Assembly: GCF_002081715.1 (NCBI RefSeq)
Contig: NZ_MUKP01000018.1
Span: 39,600 to 103,599, forward strand
Length of the DNA: 64,000 nucleotides
Source of the DNA: Nocardia donostiensis
Lineage (GTDB): Bacteria; Actinomycetota; Actinomycetes; Mycobacteriales; Mycobacteriaceae
Direction: 5' to 3'
Position numbers and translations under genes: made by a program. Positions 1 through 8,931 of this stretch are shown here, piece after piece; within the stretch, counting starts at the first letter, position 1; the number at the start of each line of letters is the position of its first letter. The notes under the pieces are model-generated. The model saw only the letters and a list, made by a program, of their open reading frames with translations, made no database searches and was not told the DNA's origin.

Positions 1-412
1 GCACATTCGCGCACAGCGCCGGATCGACCAGAAACCTGGCCTGCGGATGTTCGACCAGGTACGCGGCCATCGACATGGGCAATTCCCGCAGGCTGCGCAC
101 CCCCTCGGCGACGATCGTCGCGGGCGCCGCAAGATGAGCCTGCATCAGCACGGTCAGCTTTACGGACTGCCTGACCTGGGGCGGCGGCACGGGATCGAGG
201 CTCGCCAGCAACGCGGTATCTGGACGACGCGGGCGCAACAGTCGAGCCGGAGTCGCGGCCAACGCTGCGCAGCAGCTCAGCACGGTCGGCAGAGTCGGAG
301 TACGCCCCTCGTTGGTTTCGGCCACCAGGTGACGGTATGTCATCGTCCCAGGCGACGGAAGTACCAGGCTCTCAATGGGATCGAGCCTTGCCCGGCCTCG
401 TTTCTGGTGCAT
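1..412 (-). CDS. Partial metallo-beta-lactamase-fold hydrolase (N-terminal part only)
   Basis: The minus strand is open from an ATG at 412 to the window edge, giving about 137 residues of the N-terminus. It begins MHQKRGRARLDPIESL and reaches the segment AAYLVEHPQARFLVDPALC. That last stretch resembles the first beta strands of MBL-fold hydrolases (substrate-side strand, then an 'LVDPG'-like turn). The zinc-binding HxHxDH motif would lie outside the window, so the family call is tentative. A second in-frame ATG lies at 343. The gene diverges from the ACP-PKS-FAAL operon with only about 80 bp between starts, so the two are probably co-regulated. It could supply a hydrolytic (thioesterase-like) step for that pathway, which is inference from position. 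Confidence 0.45.
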   Translation of the reverse strand, partial: MHQKRGRARLDPIESLVLPSPGTMTYRHLVAETNEGRTPTLPTVLSCCAALAATPARLLRPRRPDTALLASLDPVPPPQVRQSVKLTVLMQAHLAAPATIVAEGVRSLRELPMSMAAYLVEHPQARFLVDPALCANV

Positions 413-491
413 AATCGCCTTGGTGCCCGCAGTTTGCCGGCACCGATCCACGGCAGGCAGCCGCCGCCGACATATTCGGGAGGGAGGAATG

Positions 492-734
492 ATGCGGCCG
501 GGCCTGCACCGGACAACGTTGACCAGCGCGGCCGTCACCGCGGTCGCGGAACTGCTCGGCGTCGACGCGGCGACTGTGTCCACCACCACCCCGTTCACCG
601 ATCTCGGTCTCAGCTCCACCCAGTTGGTCCGGCTGACCACGCACCTCGAGGACGCGCTTGGCGTCGAGGTGCCGCTCACCGCGATCTACGATCACCCCGA
701 TATCGAACAACTGGTCGACTCACTGATGCGATGA
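492..734 (+). CDS. Free-standing acyl carrier protein
   Basis: An 80-residue single-domain acyl carrier protein. The segment TDLGLSSTQLVRL holds the phosphopantetheine attachment serine (about S42), followed by the usual helix III pattern IYDHPDIEQLVDSL. Two ATGs occur at 489 and 492. The AGGGAGG at 481-487 fits 492 better. The stop overlaps the PKS start as ATGA (731-734), so the two are translationally coupled. The likely role is to accept a fatty acyl chain activated by the downstream fatty-acyl-AMP ligase and hand it to the PKS ketosynthase. The domain is clear; the partner assignment is inferred from the operon. Confidence 0.88.
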   Translation: MRPGLHRTTLTSAAVTAVAELLGVDAATVSTTTPFTDLGLSSTQLVRLTTHLEDALGVEVPLTAIYDHPDIEQLVDSLMR

Positions 735-3700
735 CGGCCACCCCCGCCCCGCATCCGCCGATCGCGATCGTCGGCATGGCCTGTCGGCTGCCAGCCGCGG
801 CCTCCATCACCGAATTCTGGCGGCTGCTGCTGTCCGGGCAGGACGCGCTCGGGCAACCGCCGCCCGGTCGTGTCGGTACCCAGCCGGGCGGGTATCTCGC
901 CGATATCGACTGGTTCGACAACGACTGGTTCGGGATCTCCGCGCGGGAAGCCGCGGTCATGGACCCGCAGCAGCGGCTCGCGCTGGAAGTCGCGGTCGAG
1001 GCAATCGACGACGCGGGAATCGGATACCGCGCGCAGGGTTGCGGCGCGGCGGTAGTGTTCGGCGCCTGCGGTTACGACCACGGCAGCGTAGTACTTGGCA
1101 AGGGCGGTCACGACGCGCAGTACGCGGTCACCGGTTCAGCGCTCAGCATTATCGCCAACCGCCTGTCCTATGTGCTCGACCTCCACGGACCGAGCCTGGT
1201 GGTGGACAGCGCGTGCTCGTCGTCGCTGGCGGCGATCGACCTGGCGGTGCGGCTGCTCACCGACGGTACCATCCCGTTCGCCGTGGTCGGCGGTGTCAAT
1301 CTCGCCCTGCTCCCCCACACCACCGACTACCTGGCCGAGGGCGGTTTCCTCGCCCCGGACGGGCGCGGCAAACCCTTCGACGCGAACGCCGACGGTTATG
1401 TGCGTGGCGACGGCTGCGCCGTGGTTGTCTTGCAGCGCAGCGCCGACGCCATGCGGTCGGGCAACCGGATCTATGCCGAAATCCTCGGCACCGCAGTCGG
1501 TTCAGATGGACGGTCCAACGGGCTGTATGCGCCGAACGGGCGAGCCCAGCAGGATGTGGTGCGCACCGCGTGGGCGCGTTCCGGGCTCGATCCGGCTACC
1601 GCCGGGTACCTCGAATGCCACGGCACCGGAACAGCATTGGGCGATGCAGTGGAAGTGGGTGCGCTCGCCGCGGTGCTCGGCGACGAGCGTTCGCCCACCT
1701 GGATCGGTTCGGTGAAATCCACCGTCGGCCATCTCGAGGCAGCGGCCGGGGTGACCGGGCTGATCAAAACCGCGCTGTCGATCCATCACGGCACCATCGT
1801 CCCCACGGTCGGCTTCCGCACCGAGAACCCGCTGCTGCGGCTGACCGAACGTGGGCTGCGGGTGCCGACCCGCCTGGTGGACTGGCGGGCGACACCGGCC
1901 GTAGAACGGCTCGCCGGGGTCAGCTCGTTCGGCTTCGGCGGCACCAACGCCCATGTGGTTGTTCGCGGGACGCCGCACCCGCACCCACGCCCGCGCGAGG
2001 ACAACACTCCCGTGCTGATCCCGGTCACCGGTCAAGATCTCGGCGACCTGCGTGACCACGCCCGGCAGGCCGCCGAGCTGCTCGGAAACCTCCCGAACGA
2101 GCCGCAAACCGACAACGAACCAGCACGCGAGCCCACACTGACCGCCTTCGCGGCGGGAGCGGCCCGACTGCTCCCCGAACTCGCCCGCGCGGCCGTCGTC
2201 GCCGCCGATCGCATCGAGGGCGAACACCGGTTGCGGGCGCTGGCGGCAGGCACCCCCGTCGCCGGGGTCATCGCCCCGCGTGACCGGCGCCGCCACGGCG
2301 GGATCGTGTTCCTGTTCTCCGGACAGGGCGGGCAGCACGCCAGGATGGGCCGGGCACTGGCCGCCCGCTACCCCGCGTTCGCCGACGCGATCACCGTTGC
2401 CGCCGACGCCGTCGCGGCGGCGGGCGGACCGCGGGTGTGGACGCCGAAGCGTGGTTTCGTATTGCAGGCGCCCGAGCGGTCGGTCACCGAGCTGGTCCAG
2501 CCCGCGATATTCGTGTTCCAAGTGGCTGCGGCACGCCTGTTGGAGTCGTGGGGGGTGCGGCCCGACGCGGTCACCGGGCACAGCCTCGGTGAAGTTGCCG
2601 CGGCGGCGGTGAGCGGGGCACTGCCGGTCGAGGAAGCGGCCAGGGTGGTGGTGGCGCGCAGCCGGGCGCTCGGCAGGCTGGACGGGCAGGGCGCGATGGC
2701 GGTGCTAGAGGCCGAGCCGCACGAGGTGCGGCGGTTGGTGGAACCGATGTGTGACAGCGTCGGGATAGCGGCAGTGAATGGGCCGCGTTCGGTGGTGGTT
2801 TCGGGTCTGCCCCGCTATATCGACACGCTGGTGCGCCGCGCGAAACGCCGAGATATCTACGCTCGGCGTATCGCCGTCGATTTCGCGGCGCACAGTCCGC
2901 AGGTCGACGCGGTGCTGCCGGAATTCCGTGCCTGCCTCACTGGGCTGGCCGCCGAGAAGCCGCACACCAGGATCTATTCGACAGCGCGCCGCGGCGAAAC
3001 GATAACCACCGCTGGTATGGACGCCGACTACTGGTGCCAGAACGTCGCCGCGACGGTGGAACTCGCGGCCGCACTGGATCGGGCCGCCGCCGACGGTATG
3101 GCGACAGTACTGGAAATCGGTCCCCATCCGGTGCTGCTCGGCGCAGTGGGTGACCACCCCGATTACACCGGTGCGGTGTACCCGCTCACCACCCGCTCCG
3201 ACGAGGGCGGCGATTTCCTCGCCTGCCTCGCAGGTTTGTACACCGAGGGCCGGACATTGAACTGGCCTGCTGCCGGGCCGTTCGACTGGGCGCCGCGCCG
3301 CCGTTGGCGCCGCCGCCACTTCCCGCTGGTCACCACCGAGCCACCGTTCCACGCCGACGACCTCAGCGACCATATCGTGCATGGGGAGGCTGTCGTACCC
3401 GCCGCGTTCTGGCTGCGCAAACTGCTGCATATGGCGCGCGGCAGCGGAAGGTCTGCGCTCGCCGACTTCGTAGCGCACGAACGGCTGACGCCTTCAGCGC
3501 TGGCCGAGGTCCGATATCAACGGGAATCGGTATCGGGAAGACTGCGGGCGGAGGTCACGGGTCGCGGGGCGCTGGCTTCGGCTCGGCTCGCCGGTGACCC
3601 CACACCCGCTGACATCATCGCATGGATGCGGATGGTCGACGCGAATCGGGCTGCGCTGCGCGGGATGCGAGTCACCACCCCGGACGATCTGTACGAGCGG

Positions 3701-6700
3701 CTGCGGGCCAGACATCTGGAATACGGACCGGTTTTCCGCCCGCTGCGCCATATCGCATCCGGCCGCGATCGCGCGTTCGCCACCTTCGACGGCCTCGACC
3801 TGCACCGCACCGCCACCGTGGACGGCTGCCTGCAGCTGTTCGCCGCGGTCGCCCCCGACGAACTGCCCGCCGATACGGTTCCGCTGCCGATCGCGGTGGC
3901 CTCCGCGTGGTTGTCGACCGAACCGGGCCGACGCGTGCAGGAGGCGCACGCCTTCGTCCGTGGCCGCAGCGCCAACGGTTTGTCCGGCGATATCTTCGCC
4001 ACCGACCAGAACGGCGCCCCCGTGCTCGCGCTCACAGGTGTGCAGATCAGGTTCGCCGCCCTGTCAGGTGGAGACAGTTCCCTTCCGTCGAAAGCCCTTG
4101 CCCACACTGAGCTTCCAGTCGTCCCGGTGCGCGGTTCCGAAGTCGGCGAGGTTCCGCCCCGCACACTGCTGCGTGAAATCTGGGAACCGCTATCCCCAGA
4201 CCACGGTATTTCCCCCGGCCCCGAATCCGGCGCAGTGCCCCTCCTTTCACCAGCTGACGACTATCGCCCAGACCGCATTGTCCAAGCGACCTTGCCGGTC
4301 TCCCCTCAGACGGCCGGCCGAGCCCACCCACCCTCTGTTCCCGGAGTGGACGTTGCGAACCTCCGAACGACAGCCGACGGAAACCACCCACATCCTGTTC
4401 CCGAAGCAAACGCGACAAACCCCCGGACCACCGCCGTCCGAAACCACCCGCACCCCCTACCCGAAACGAACGCGACAAATCCGCGAGCGACCACCCACCC
4501 GAGCCATTCCCACCCTGCTCCCGAAGCGAGCACGGCGCACCCCCGAACAACTGCCGACCCGAACAACCCACACCCTGGCTCCGAAGCGGGCAGGTCAGCG
4601 CTGCAGGTGGGGAGCGGCGGAACGGGCTTCGGCACCGGCAACAGGTCAGGACCGGAGATTCGGCGGGCGGTGGTGGTCGGCGCATCCGCACAGGCTGTCC
4701 GCCTCACTCGCGAACTCGACCGGTGTGTGCCGACCGAGCGTGTCGCCCGCGAACCAGATCAGGCGGGCCCGATCGTGTCGGCGGTATTGGCGAGCCGCAC
4801 TGCGGCCGCCCGCACGGCAGTGGTCGTGGTGTGGCCGCATGAGAACCCAGCGCCCACCGACGACGAACCAGCGGTGGTGACGGTGGGGCGGGTTCTCGAT
4901 CTGCTGCAGCGCATCAACGCAAGCGCCGCAACCGCCTCCCTCACCGTGGTGCTGCCGACCGGGGCTGCGATCACGCACCCGACGACGATGCGCGCCCCTC
5001 TCGACTCCCCCTCGGCCCGTGCTGGGTATCGGAACGACGGAATCGGCGACGCATACCGTGCGGAGCCCACCTGGCTTTCCGAAACACCGGCTCGCGGTGC
5101 AGACGATAGTGGGTTCTTTGGACATCGCGCAGGCTCGCCGAATGAGCACCATGACCAACCATGGATCCCGGCGCACACTGAGCGGGCGCGAACGCTCCCC
5201 GTGGCAAACGCTCCACACGGAGAAACGCCGACTCCAGGGCGCGATCTCCAGGAACGAACGGACACAGGCAAACAACCCCCGCAAACTCTGAGCGCGCCAG
5301 GCGACAACCTAGAGCAAACGGACACCACTACAGGTAATCAGGCCCGGCAAAAATGGAGTTCGACGGACACTCGTGGCCGCACGGGCGCCACCGTGAGCGA
5401 CCCAGGGGAGCAACATGGGGGCGCGGCAAGCGATGAGCGCGGAGCCGCAGGCGTGGACCGGGGACCGACCCGGCAAGGTGCCGATGCCGGTTTCGTCGGC
5501 GAAGGGCCGGTGTTCGCCGACGCCAGGGTGGGCGCGATCGCCGGGCTGGTCCGGTCGCTACAGCTGGAGTCCGGGCGCCCGGTCCGGCTGGTGTGGTCCG
5601 CCGGGGTCGAGGTGACGAACCAGGATCTGCTGTGTCGCCTGGTAACCGGCTCAGATACGGGGCAAGCGGCCCGGATACCTGAAGAGGTGCTACTCGCTGG
5701 TGGTGCGCCCGCTGTCCGGCGGTTCGTGCCTGCAGGGCCGCGAGGACGGCGGATCGAGATCGATCCCGCCGGAACCTATGTGGTGACCGGTGGGCTGGGC
5801 GCGCTGGGTTCGGTTGCGGTGCGCTGGCTGCTCGACGCAGGTGCGCGCGAGGTGGTGGTGCCGACCAGGTCGCCGCGTCCGGCGCCGCAGCTGCTGGACG
5901 GGTTGGAGGACCGGATCGTGGTGGTGCGCTGCGATGTCGCCGACCGCACCGATCTGGACAACGCACTGCGCGATATCCGGGAATCCGGCTGCACTATTCG
6001 CGGTGTGGTGCATGCGGCAGGCTCGGTACAGGATGCTGTGTTCGAGGCGGTGTCCGCCGCCCAGCTGGCCCGATTGTTCGCGCCGAAGCTGACCGCCGCG
6101 ACCAATCTGATCGAACTCACCGCTACCGACCCGGTCGATTTCACCCTGTTGTTCTCCTCGGCGACCGGTGCATTCGGTGCACCCGGCCAAGCCGCCTACG
6201 CCGCGGCGAACGCGGCGATGGACGCTTTGGCCCGCACGTACGGCGATCGCGGCGTGACGAGCATCGGCTGGGGTGCCTGGGAAACCGGTTTGGCCGCAGC
6301 TTCCGGCGGGGCCGCGCATTTCGCCCGCGCCGGTATCGTCGCGCTCGGCAATCGGGGTGGTGCGCGGCTGCTGCGTGACACACTCGGTTACGGCGGCTAT
6401 CTGCTGGCCATGGACTACGCCACGAATACCGACGCTTCACCGATCGCGGTTCGGTTGCGCGAACTGCTGGAAACGTACACCTATCCAGTGACCACCGCGA
6501 GACTGGAAGACAGCCCACCCGGCCCGTTCGTCCGCCCGGAGCCGATTATCGAGACAGTCCGTCACGCATTAGCGGCCACGCTGTCGATACCACCGCAAAG
6601 CGTCGATACCGCAGCCGATTTCAACGATCTCGGCCTCAGTTCCCTGCTCGCGATCGATATGCGCAGAACCTTGGAGCATCGGCTGAACATCCATATTTCC

Positions 6701-6793
6701 ACCGTCGAGCTCTTCCGCCACCCCACGGTGGAAACACTGGCAGCAGCGCTGTCGGCGCGCCTCGGCCACCTGGCGGACGGCGCGGACCGGTGA
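731..6793 (+). CDS. Type I polyketide synthase, one module: KS-AT-DH-KR-ACP
   Basis: A 2020-residue modular PKS. The start is the ATG at 731 overlapping the ACP stop; the open frame continues upstream but that part is not PKS-like. Domains in order: KS (about 10-410; Cys in DSACSSSL near 162, His in ECHGTGT near 297 and GHLEAAAG near 334); AT (about 520-845; GHSLGE serine near 618, and DFAAHSPQ in place of the usual YASH/HAFH box, so extender choice is unclear); DH (about 865-1110; HIVHGEAVVP His near 881, YGPVF, DGCLQ Asp near 1031, so it looks active); a repetitive linker; KR (GGLGALG, Ser in LFSSATG, Tyr near 1823); and a C-terminal ACP (DLGLSSL, serine near 1971). There is no ER, methyltransferase or thioesterase. 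One round would yield an alpha,beta-unsaturated extended acyl chain. The DH-KR linker carries 60-bp repeats, and the KR structural part has a long hydrophilic insertion. Confidence 0.93.
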   Translation: MTATPAPHPPIAIVGMACRLPAAASITEFWRLLLSGQDALGQPPPGRVGTQPGGYLADIDWFDNDWFGISAREAAVMDPQQRLALEVAVEAIDDAGIGYRAQGCGAAVVFGACGYDHGSVVLGKGGHDAQYAVTGSALSIIANRLSYVLDLHGPSLVVDSACSSSLAAIDLAVRLLTDGTIPFAVVGGVNLALLPHTTDYLAEGGFLAPDGRGKPFDANADGYVRGDGCAVVVLQRSADAMRSGNRIYAEILGTAVGSDGRSNGLYAPNGRAQQDVVRTAWARSGLDPATAGYLECHGTGTALGDAVEVGALAAVLGDERSPTWIGSVKSTVGHLEAAAGVTGLIKTALSIHHGTIVPTVGFRTENPLLRLTERGLRVPTRLVDWRATPAVERLAGVSSFGFGGTNAHVVVRGTPHPHPRPREDNTPVLIPVTGQDLGDLRDHARQAAELLGNLPNEPQTDNEPAREPTLTAFAAGAARLLPELARAAVVAADRIEGEHRLRALAAGTPVAGVIAPRDRRRHGGIVFLFSGQGGQHARMGRALAARYPAFADAITVAADAVAAAGGPRVWTPKRGFVLQAPERSVTELVQPAIFVFQVAAARLLESWGVRPDAVTGHSLGEVAAAAVSGALPVEEAARVVVARSRALGRLDGQGAMAVLEAEPHEVRRLVEPMCDSVGIAAVNGPRSVVVSGLPRYIDTLVRRAKRRDIYARRIAVDFAAHSPQVDAVLPEFRACLTGLAAEKPHTRIYSTARRGETITTAGMDADYWCQNVAATVELAAALDRAAADGMATVLEIGPHPVLLGAVGDHPDYTGAVYPLTTRSDEGGDFLACLAGLYTEGRTLNWPAAGPFDWAPRRRWRRRHFPLVTTEPPFHADDLSDHIVHGEAVVPAAFWLRKLLHMARGSGRSALADFVAHERLTPSALAEVRYQRESVSGRLRAEVTGRGALASARLAGDPTPADIIAWMRMVDANRAALRGMRVTTPDDLYERLRARHLEYGPVFRPLRHIASGRDRAFATFDGLDLHRTATVDGCLQLFAAVAPDELPADTVPLPIAVASAWLSTEPGRRVQEAHAFVRGRSANGLSGDIFATDQNGAPVLALTGVQIRFAALSGGDSSLPSKALAHTELPVVPVRGSEVGEVPPRTLLREIWEPLSPDHGISPGPESGAVPLLSPADDYRPDRIVQATLPVSPQTAGRAHPPSVPGVDVANLRTTADGNHPHPVPEANATNPRTTAVRNHPHPLPETNATNPRATTHPSHSHPAPEASTAHPRTTADPNNPHPGSEAGRSALQVGSGGTGFGTGNRSGPEIRRAVVVGASAQAVRLTRELDRCVPTERVAREPDQAGPIVSAVLASRTAAARTAVVVVWPHENPAPTDDEPAVVTVGRVLDLLQRINASAATASLTVVLPTGAAITHPTTMRAPLDSPSARAGYRNDGIGDAYRAEPTWLSETPARGADDSGFFGHRAGSPNEHHDQPWIPAHTERARTLPVANAPHGETPTPGRDLQERTDTGKQPPQTLSAPGDNLEQTDTTTGNQARQKWSSTDTRGRTGATVSDPGEQHGGAASDERGAAGVDRGPTRQGADAGFVGEGPVFADARVGAIAGLVRSLQLESGRPVRLVWSAGVEVTNQDLLCRLVTGSDTGQAARIPEEVLLAGGAPAVRRFVPAGPRGRRIEIDPAGTYVVTGGLGALGSVAVRWLLDAGAREVVVPTRSPRPAPQLLDGLEDRIVVVRCDVADRTDLDNALRDIRESGCTIRGVVHAAGSVQDAVFEAVSAAQLARLFAPKLTAATNLIELTATDPVDFTLLFSSATGAFGAPGQAAYAAANAAMDALARTYGDRGVTSIGWGAWETGLAAASGGAAHFARAGIVALGNRGGARLLRDTLGYGGYLLAMDYATNTDASPIAVRLRELLETYTYPVTTARLEDSPPGPFVRPEPIIETVRHALAATLSIPPQSVDTAADFNDLGLSSLLAIDMRRTLEHRLNIHISTVELFRHPTVETLAAALSARLGHLADGADR
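4321..4597 (+). repeat. 60-bp in-frame tandem repeat in the PKS DH-KR linker
   Basis: Five units (the last partial) begin at 4321, 4381, 4441, 4501 and 4561, an exact 60-bp spacing. Each encodes 20 residues with the pattern NHPHPxPEANATNPRTTA. The period is constant while individual codons have drifted. The repeat lies between the DH and KR domains and is rich in Pro, His, Asn and Thr, as expected for a flexible linker. Confidence 0.9.
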
Positions 6794-8517
6794 CACTGCG
6801 CTCCGCCCCCGCCGAAGACAACACCGACCCGGCGGCAGATATCGATGCTCACGCGCGCGGCGACCCGCTGGTGGCTCGGCTCAGACAGCAGGCACGTCTG
6901 CGTGGCGACGCCACCGCGTTCGTCGAGCTGCGCTATCAGGGGCAGCGCTGCCTACCTGAGTCGATGACCTACGCCGAATTGGACCGTGTGGCAGCCACCT
7001 TCGCCGCGCAACTGCAGACGGTGAGCCGTCCCGGTGACCGTGTCGCGATCCTGTGCGGACACGGCCTCGGCTACATTGTGGCGTTCCTGTCTTGCCTGTA
7101 TGCGAGGCGGACCGCGGTGCCGCTGTTCCCGGCCGCCGACCGCAACCGCTCCCGCCTTGAAACCGTGCTCGACGACGCTCGGCCGAGCGTCGCATTCGTC
7201 TCCGCGGACGACAGCACAAGCCCCCGGCTGCTCGCCCCGGTTTTCGACCAATTCCTGCCGGTAGACAGGCATGCCCCTGATATCGGCCCGCTGGTGGCGC
7301 CGGACGAGACCGCAGGGACCGGCCCCGCGTATCTGCAGTACACCTCTGGTTCGACCCGGTCGCCTGCCGGTGTACGGGTGACGTGCCGGAATCTGGCGAC
7401 CGCGCTACGGCAGCTGTGCACGGCGCTGCCCGCCGCCCGCGCCGCGCCGATCGTCACCTGGCTGCCGTTCTTCCACGATATGGGTTTGCTTCTCGGATTG
7501 GCGCTGCCGCTGTATACGGGCGTCCCCGGGGTGACGATGGCGCCCGTCGATTTCGTGAAACGCCCCATTCGCTGGTTACGCGCCTGCTCCGACTATCGGG
7601 CCGGGATGACCGGCAGCCCGAATTTCGGTGTCGCTTTGGCTGTCTCGGCGACCACCGCGGATGAGCGGACCGGCTTGGATCTGTCCGCGCTCGAGGTCGT
7701 GCTCAACGGTGCCGAACCGGTCCGTGCCGCCACCTTGGACGCGTTCACCAGCGTTTTCGCCGACTACGGTTTCCGGCATCGGGCGCATACGCCCGGTTAC
7801 GGGCTGGCGGAGGCAACGCTGCCGGTGGCGATCTCCAAGCAGGCGGAAGAGCCCGTGATCACCCGTTTCGACCGTGACGCGCTGGCTGCCGGGTATGCGG
7901 TGCAGACGAAATCCGGCGCTGGTTTCGCCCTGGTCGCCTGCGGGATGCCGATGGTGGACGAGCAGGTGGCGGTGGTCGATCCGGGTGCATCGCTCGAACT
8001 GGAGCCGGGCATGGTCGGCGAGATCTGGGTGTGCGGGGCGAATGTGTGCGATGGCTACCACAGTCGACCCGATTGTTCGGCGATTTTCGCCACGCCGCTG
8101 CCGGGCCGGACCGGCAGCTGGTTGCGCACCGGCGACCTCGGGTTCTGGTTCCACGGCCGACTCTATGTGACGGACCGGCTCAAAGATGTGATCGTCATCG
8201 ACGGCCGCAACCATTACCCGGCGGATATCGAGGCGACCGTGATCGGGTGTGCGCCCGAGGTCAGGCCGGATCGGGTAACGGTCTTCGGCTACGACGACGG
8301 CGCTACGGAGAATGTGGTCGTGGTGGCCGAGCTCGCGCAGGAGACGATCGGCGAGCCCCGTGAGATCGAACGACGCATAGCTGCCGCCGTCGCGTCAACG
8401 CACGATATCCGGCTCGCCGATATCGTCCTGACCGTTCGGGGACGGATACCGCGCACCAGCAGCGGCAAATTGCGCCGCGGCGAGTGCCGGGCACGTTATT
8501 TGCACGGGACCCTGTGA
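6790..8517 (+). CDS. Fatty-acyl-AMP ligase (FAAL, FadD32-like)
   Basis: A 575-residue adenylate-forming enzyme with a GTG start overlapping the PKS stop as GTGA. Visible motifs are YTSGSTRSPAG (ATP loop, near residue 184), LPFFHDMGLL, GYGLAEATL, RTGDLG, KDVIVIDGRNHYPADIE and the C-terminal Lys in RTSSGKLRR. The segment RFDRDALAAG between the GLAE and GMP motifs matches the insertion typical of FAALs, which stop at the acyl-adenylate and pass the acyl group to an ACP rather than CoA. Together with the upstream ACP and PKS this gives a complete load-and-extend set: activation, transfer to ACP, then condensation. Substrate chain length cannot be read from the sequence. Confidence 0.88.
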   Translation: MTLRSAPAEDNTDPAADIDAHARGDPLVARLRQQARLRGDATAFVELRYQGQRCLPESMTYAELDRVAATFAAQLQTVSRPGDRVAILCGHGLGYIVAFLSCLYARRTAVPLFPAADRNRSRLETVLDDARPSVAFVSADDSTSPRLLAPVFDQFLPVDRHAPDIGPLVAPDETAGTGPAYLQYTSGSTRSPAGVRVTCRNLATALRQLCTALPAARAAPIVTWLPFFHDMGLLLGLALPLYTGVPGVTMAPVDFVKRPIRWLRACSDYRAGMTGSPNFGVALAVSATTADERTGLDLSALEVVLNGAEPVRAATLDAFTSVFADYGFRHRAHTPGYGLAEATLPVAISKQAEEPVITRFDRDALAAGYAVQTKSGAGFALVACGMPMVDEQVAVVDPGASLELEPGMVGEIWVCGANVCDGYHSRPDCSAIFATPLPGRTGSWLRTGDLGFWFHGRLYVTDRLKDVIVIDGRNHYPADIEATVIGCAPEVRPDRVTVFGYDDGATENVVVVAELAQETIGEPREIERRIAAAVASTHDIRLADIVLTVRGRIPRTSSGKLRRGECRARYLHGTL

Positions 8518-8526
8518 TCGGAGCGG

Positions 8527-8928
8527 TCAGCGACCGTCGCGGCCGAGTAGACGGTCGGTTTCGCGGCGCTCCCGTTTTGTCGGTCGACCGGATCCGCGGT
8601 CCCGGCGGGGCATGGCAGCCAGCACCTCACGCGGCGGGGGCGGTGGGCTGCGGTCGATCAGGCATTGGGCAGCGATCGGGGCGCCGACCCGTTTGGTGAT
8701 GATGCGTTCGACGATCACGATCCGTTCGATACCGCCCGACCGGATCCGTACCTCGTCGCCGGGGTGAACGGTGTGGGCAGGTTTGACGGTCGTCCCGTTG
8801 ACGCGGACGTGTCCGCCCCGGCAGGCAGCCGCGGCCGCGGACCGGGTTTTGAACAGCCGAACCGCCCAGATCCACGAATCGACTCGGGCCTGGGTTGCGG
8901 CGTTGTGCTGGTGTGGTTCGCTCGCCAC
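8527..8928 (-). CDS. S4-domain RNA-binding protein (Hsp15-like)
   Basis: A 133-residue basic protein. The S4 fold occupies about residues 14-75: VDSWIWAVRLFKTRSAAAAA, then GGHVRVNGTTVKPAHTVHPGDEV. This is the alpha-L pattern of the Hsp15/YrfH family that binds stalled 50S ribosomal subunits. The tail is highly charged (RRDRGSGRPTKRERRETDRL). It converges with the ligase gene, ending 9 bp away. The start lies 3 bp after the stop of the NlpC/P60 gene on the same strand, suggesting co-transcription. The specific Hsp15 function is inferred from the family. Confidence 0.85.
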   Translation of the reverse strand: MASEPHQHNAATQARVDSWIWAVRLFKTRSAAAAACRGGHVRVNGTTVKPAHTVHPGDEVRIRSGGIERIVIVERIITKRVGAPIAAQCLIDRSPPPPPREVLAAMPRRDRGSGRPTKRERRETDRLLGRDGR

Positions 8929-8931
8929 CTG

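Noticed and set aside
47..730. Upstream 228-codon extension of the PKS frame
   Set aside because: It is not PKS-like in composition, overlaps the MBL-like and ACP genes in other frames and has no domain. The coupled ATG at 731 fits all PKSs.
2280..3260. AT extender-unit assignment
   Set aside because: The GHSLGE serine motif suggests malonyl, but DFAAHSPQ matches neither HAFH nor YASH cleanly, so no specificity is claimed.
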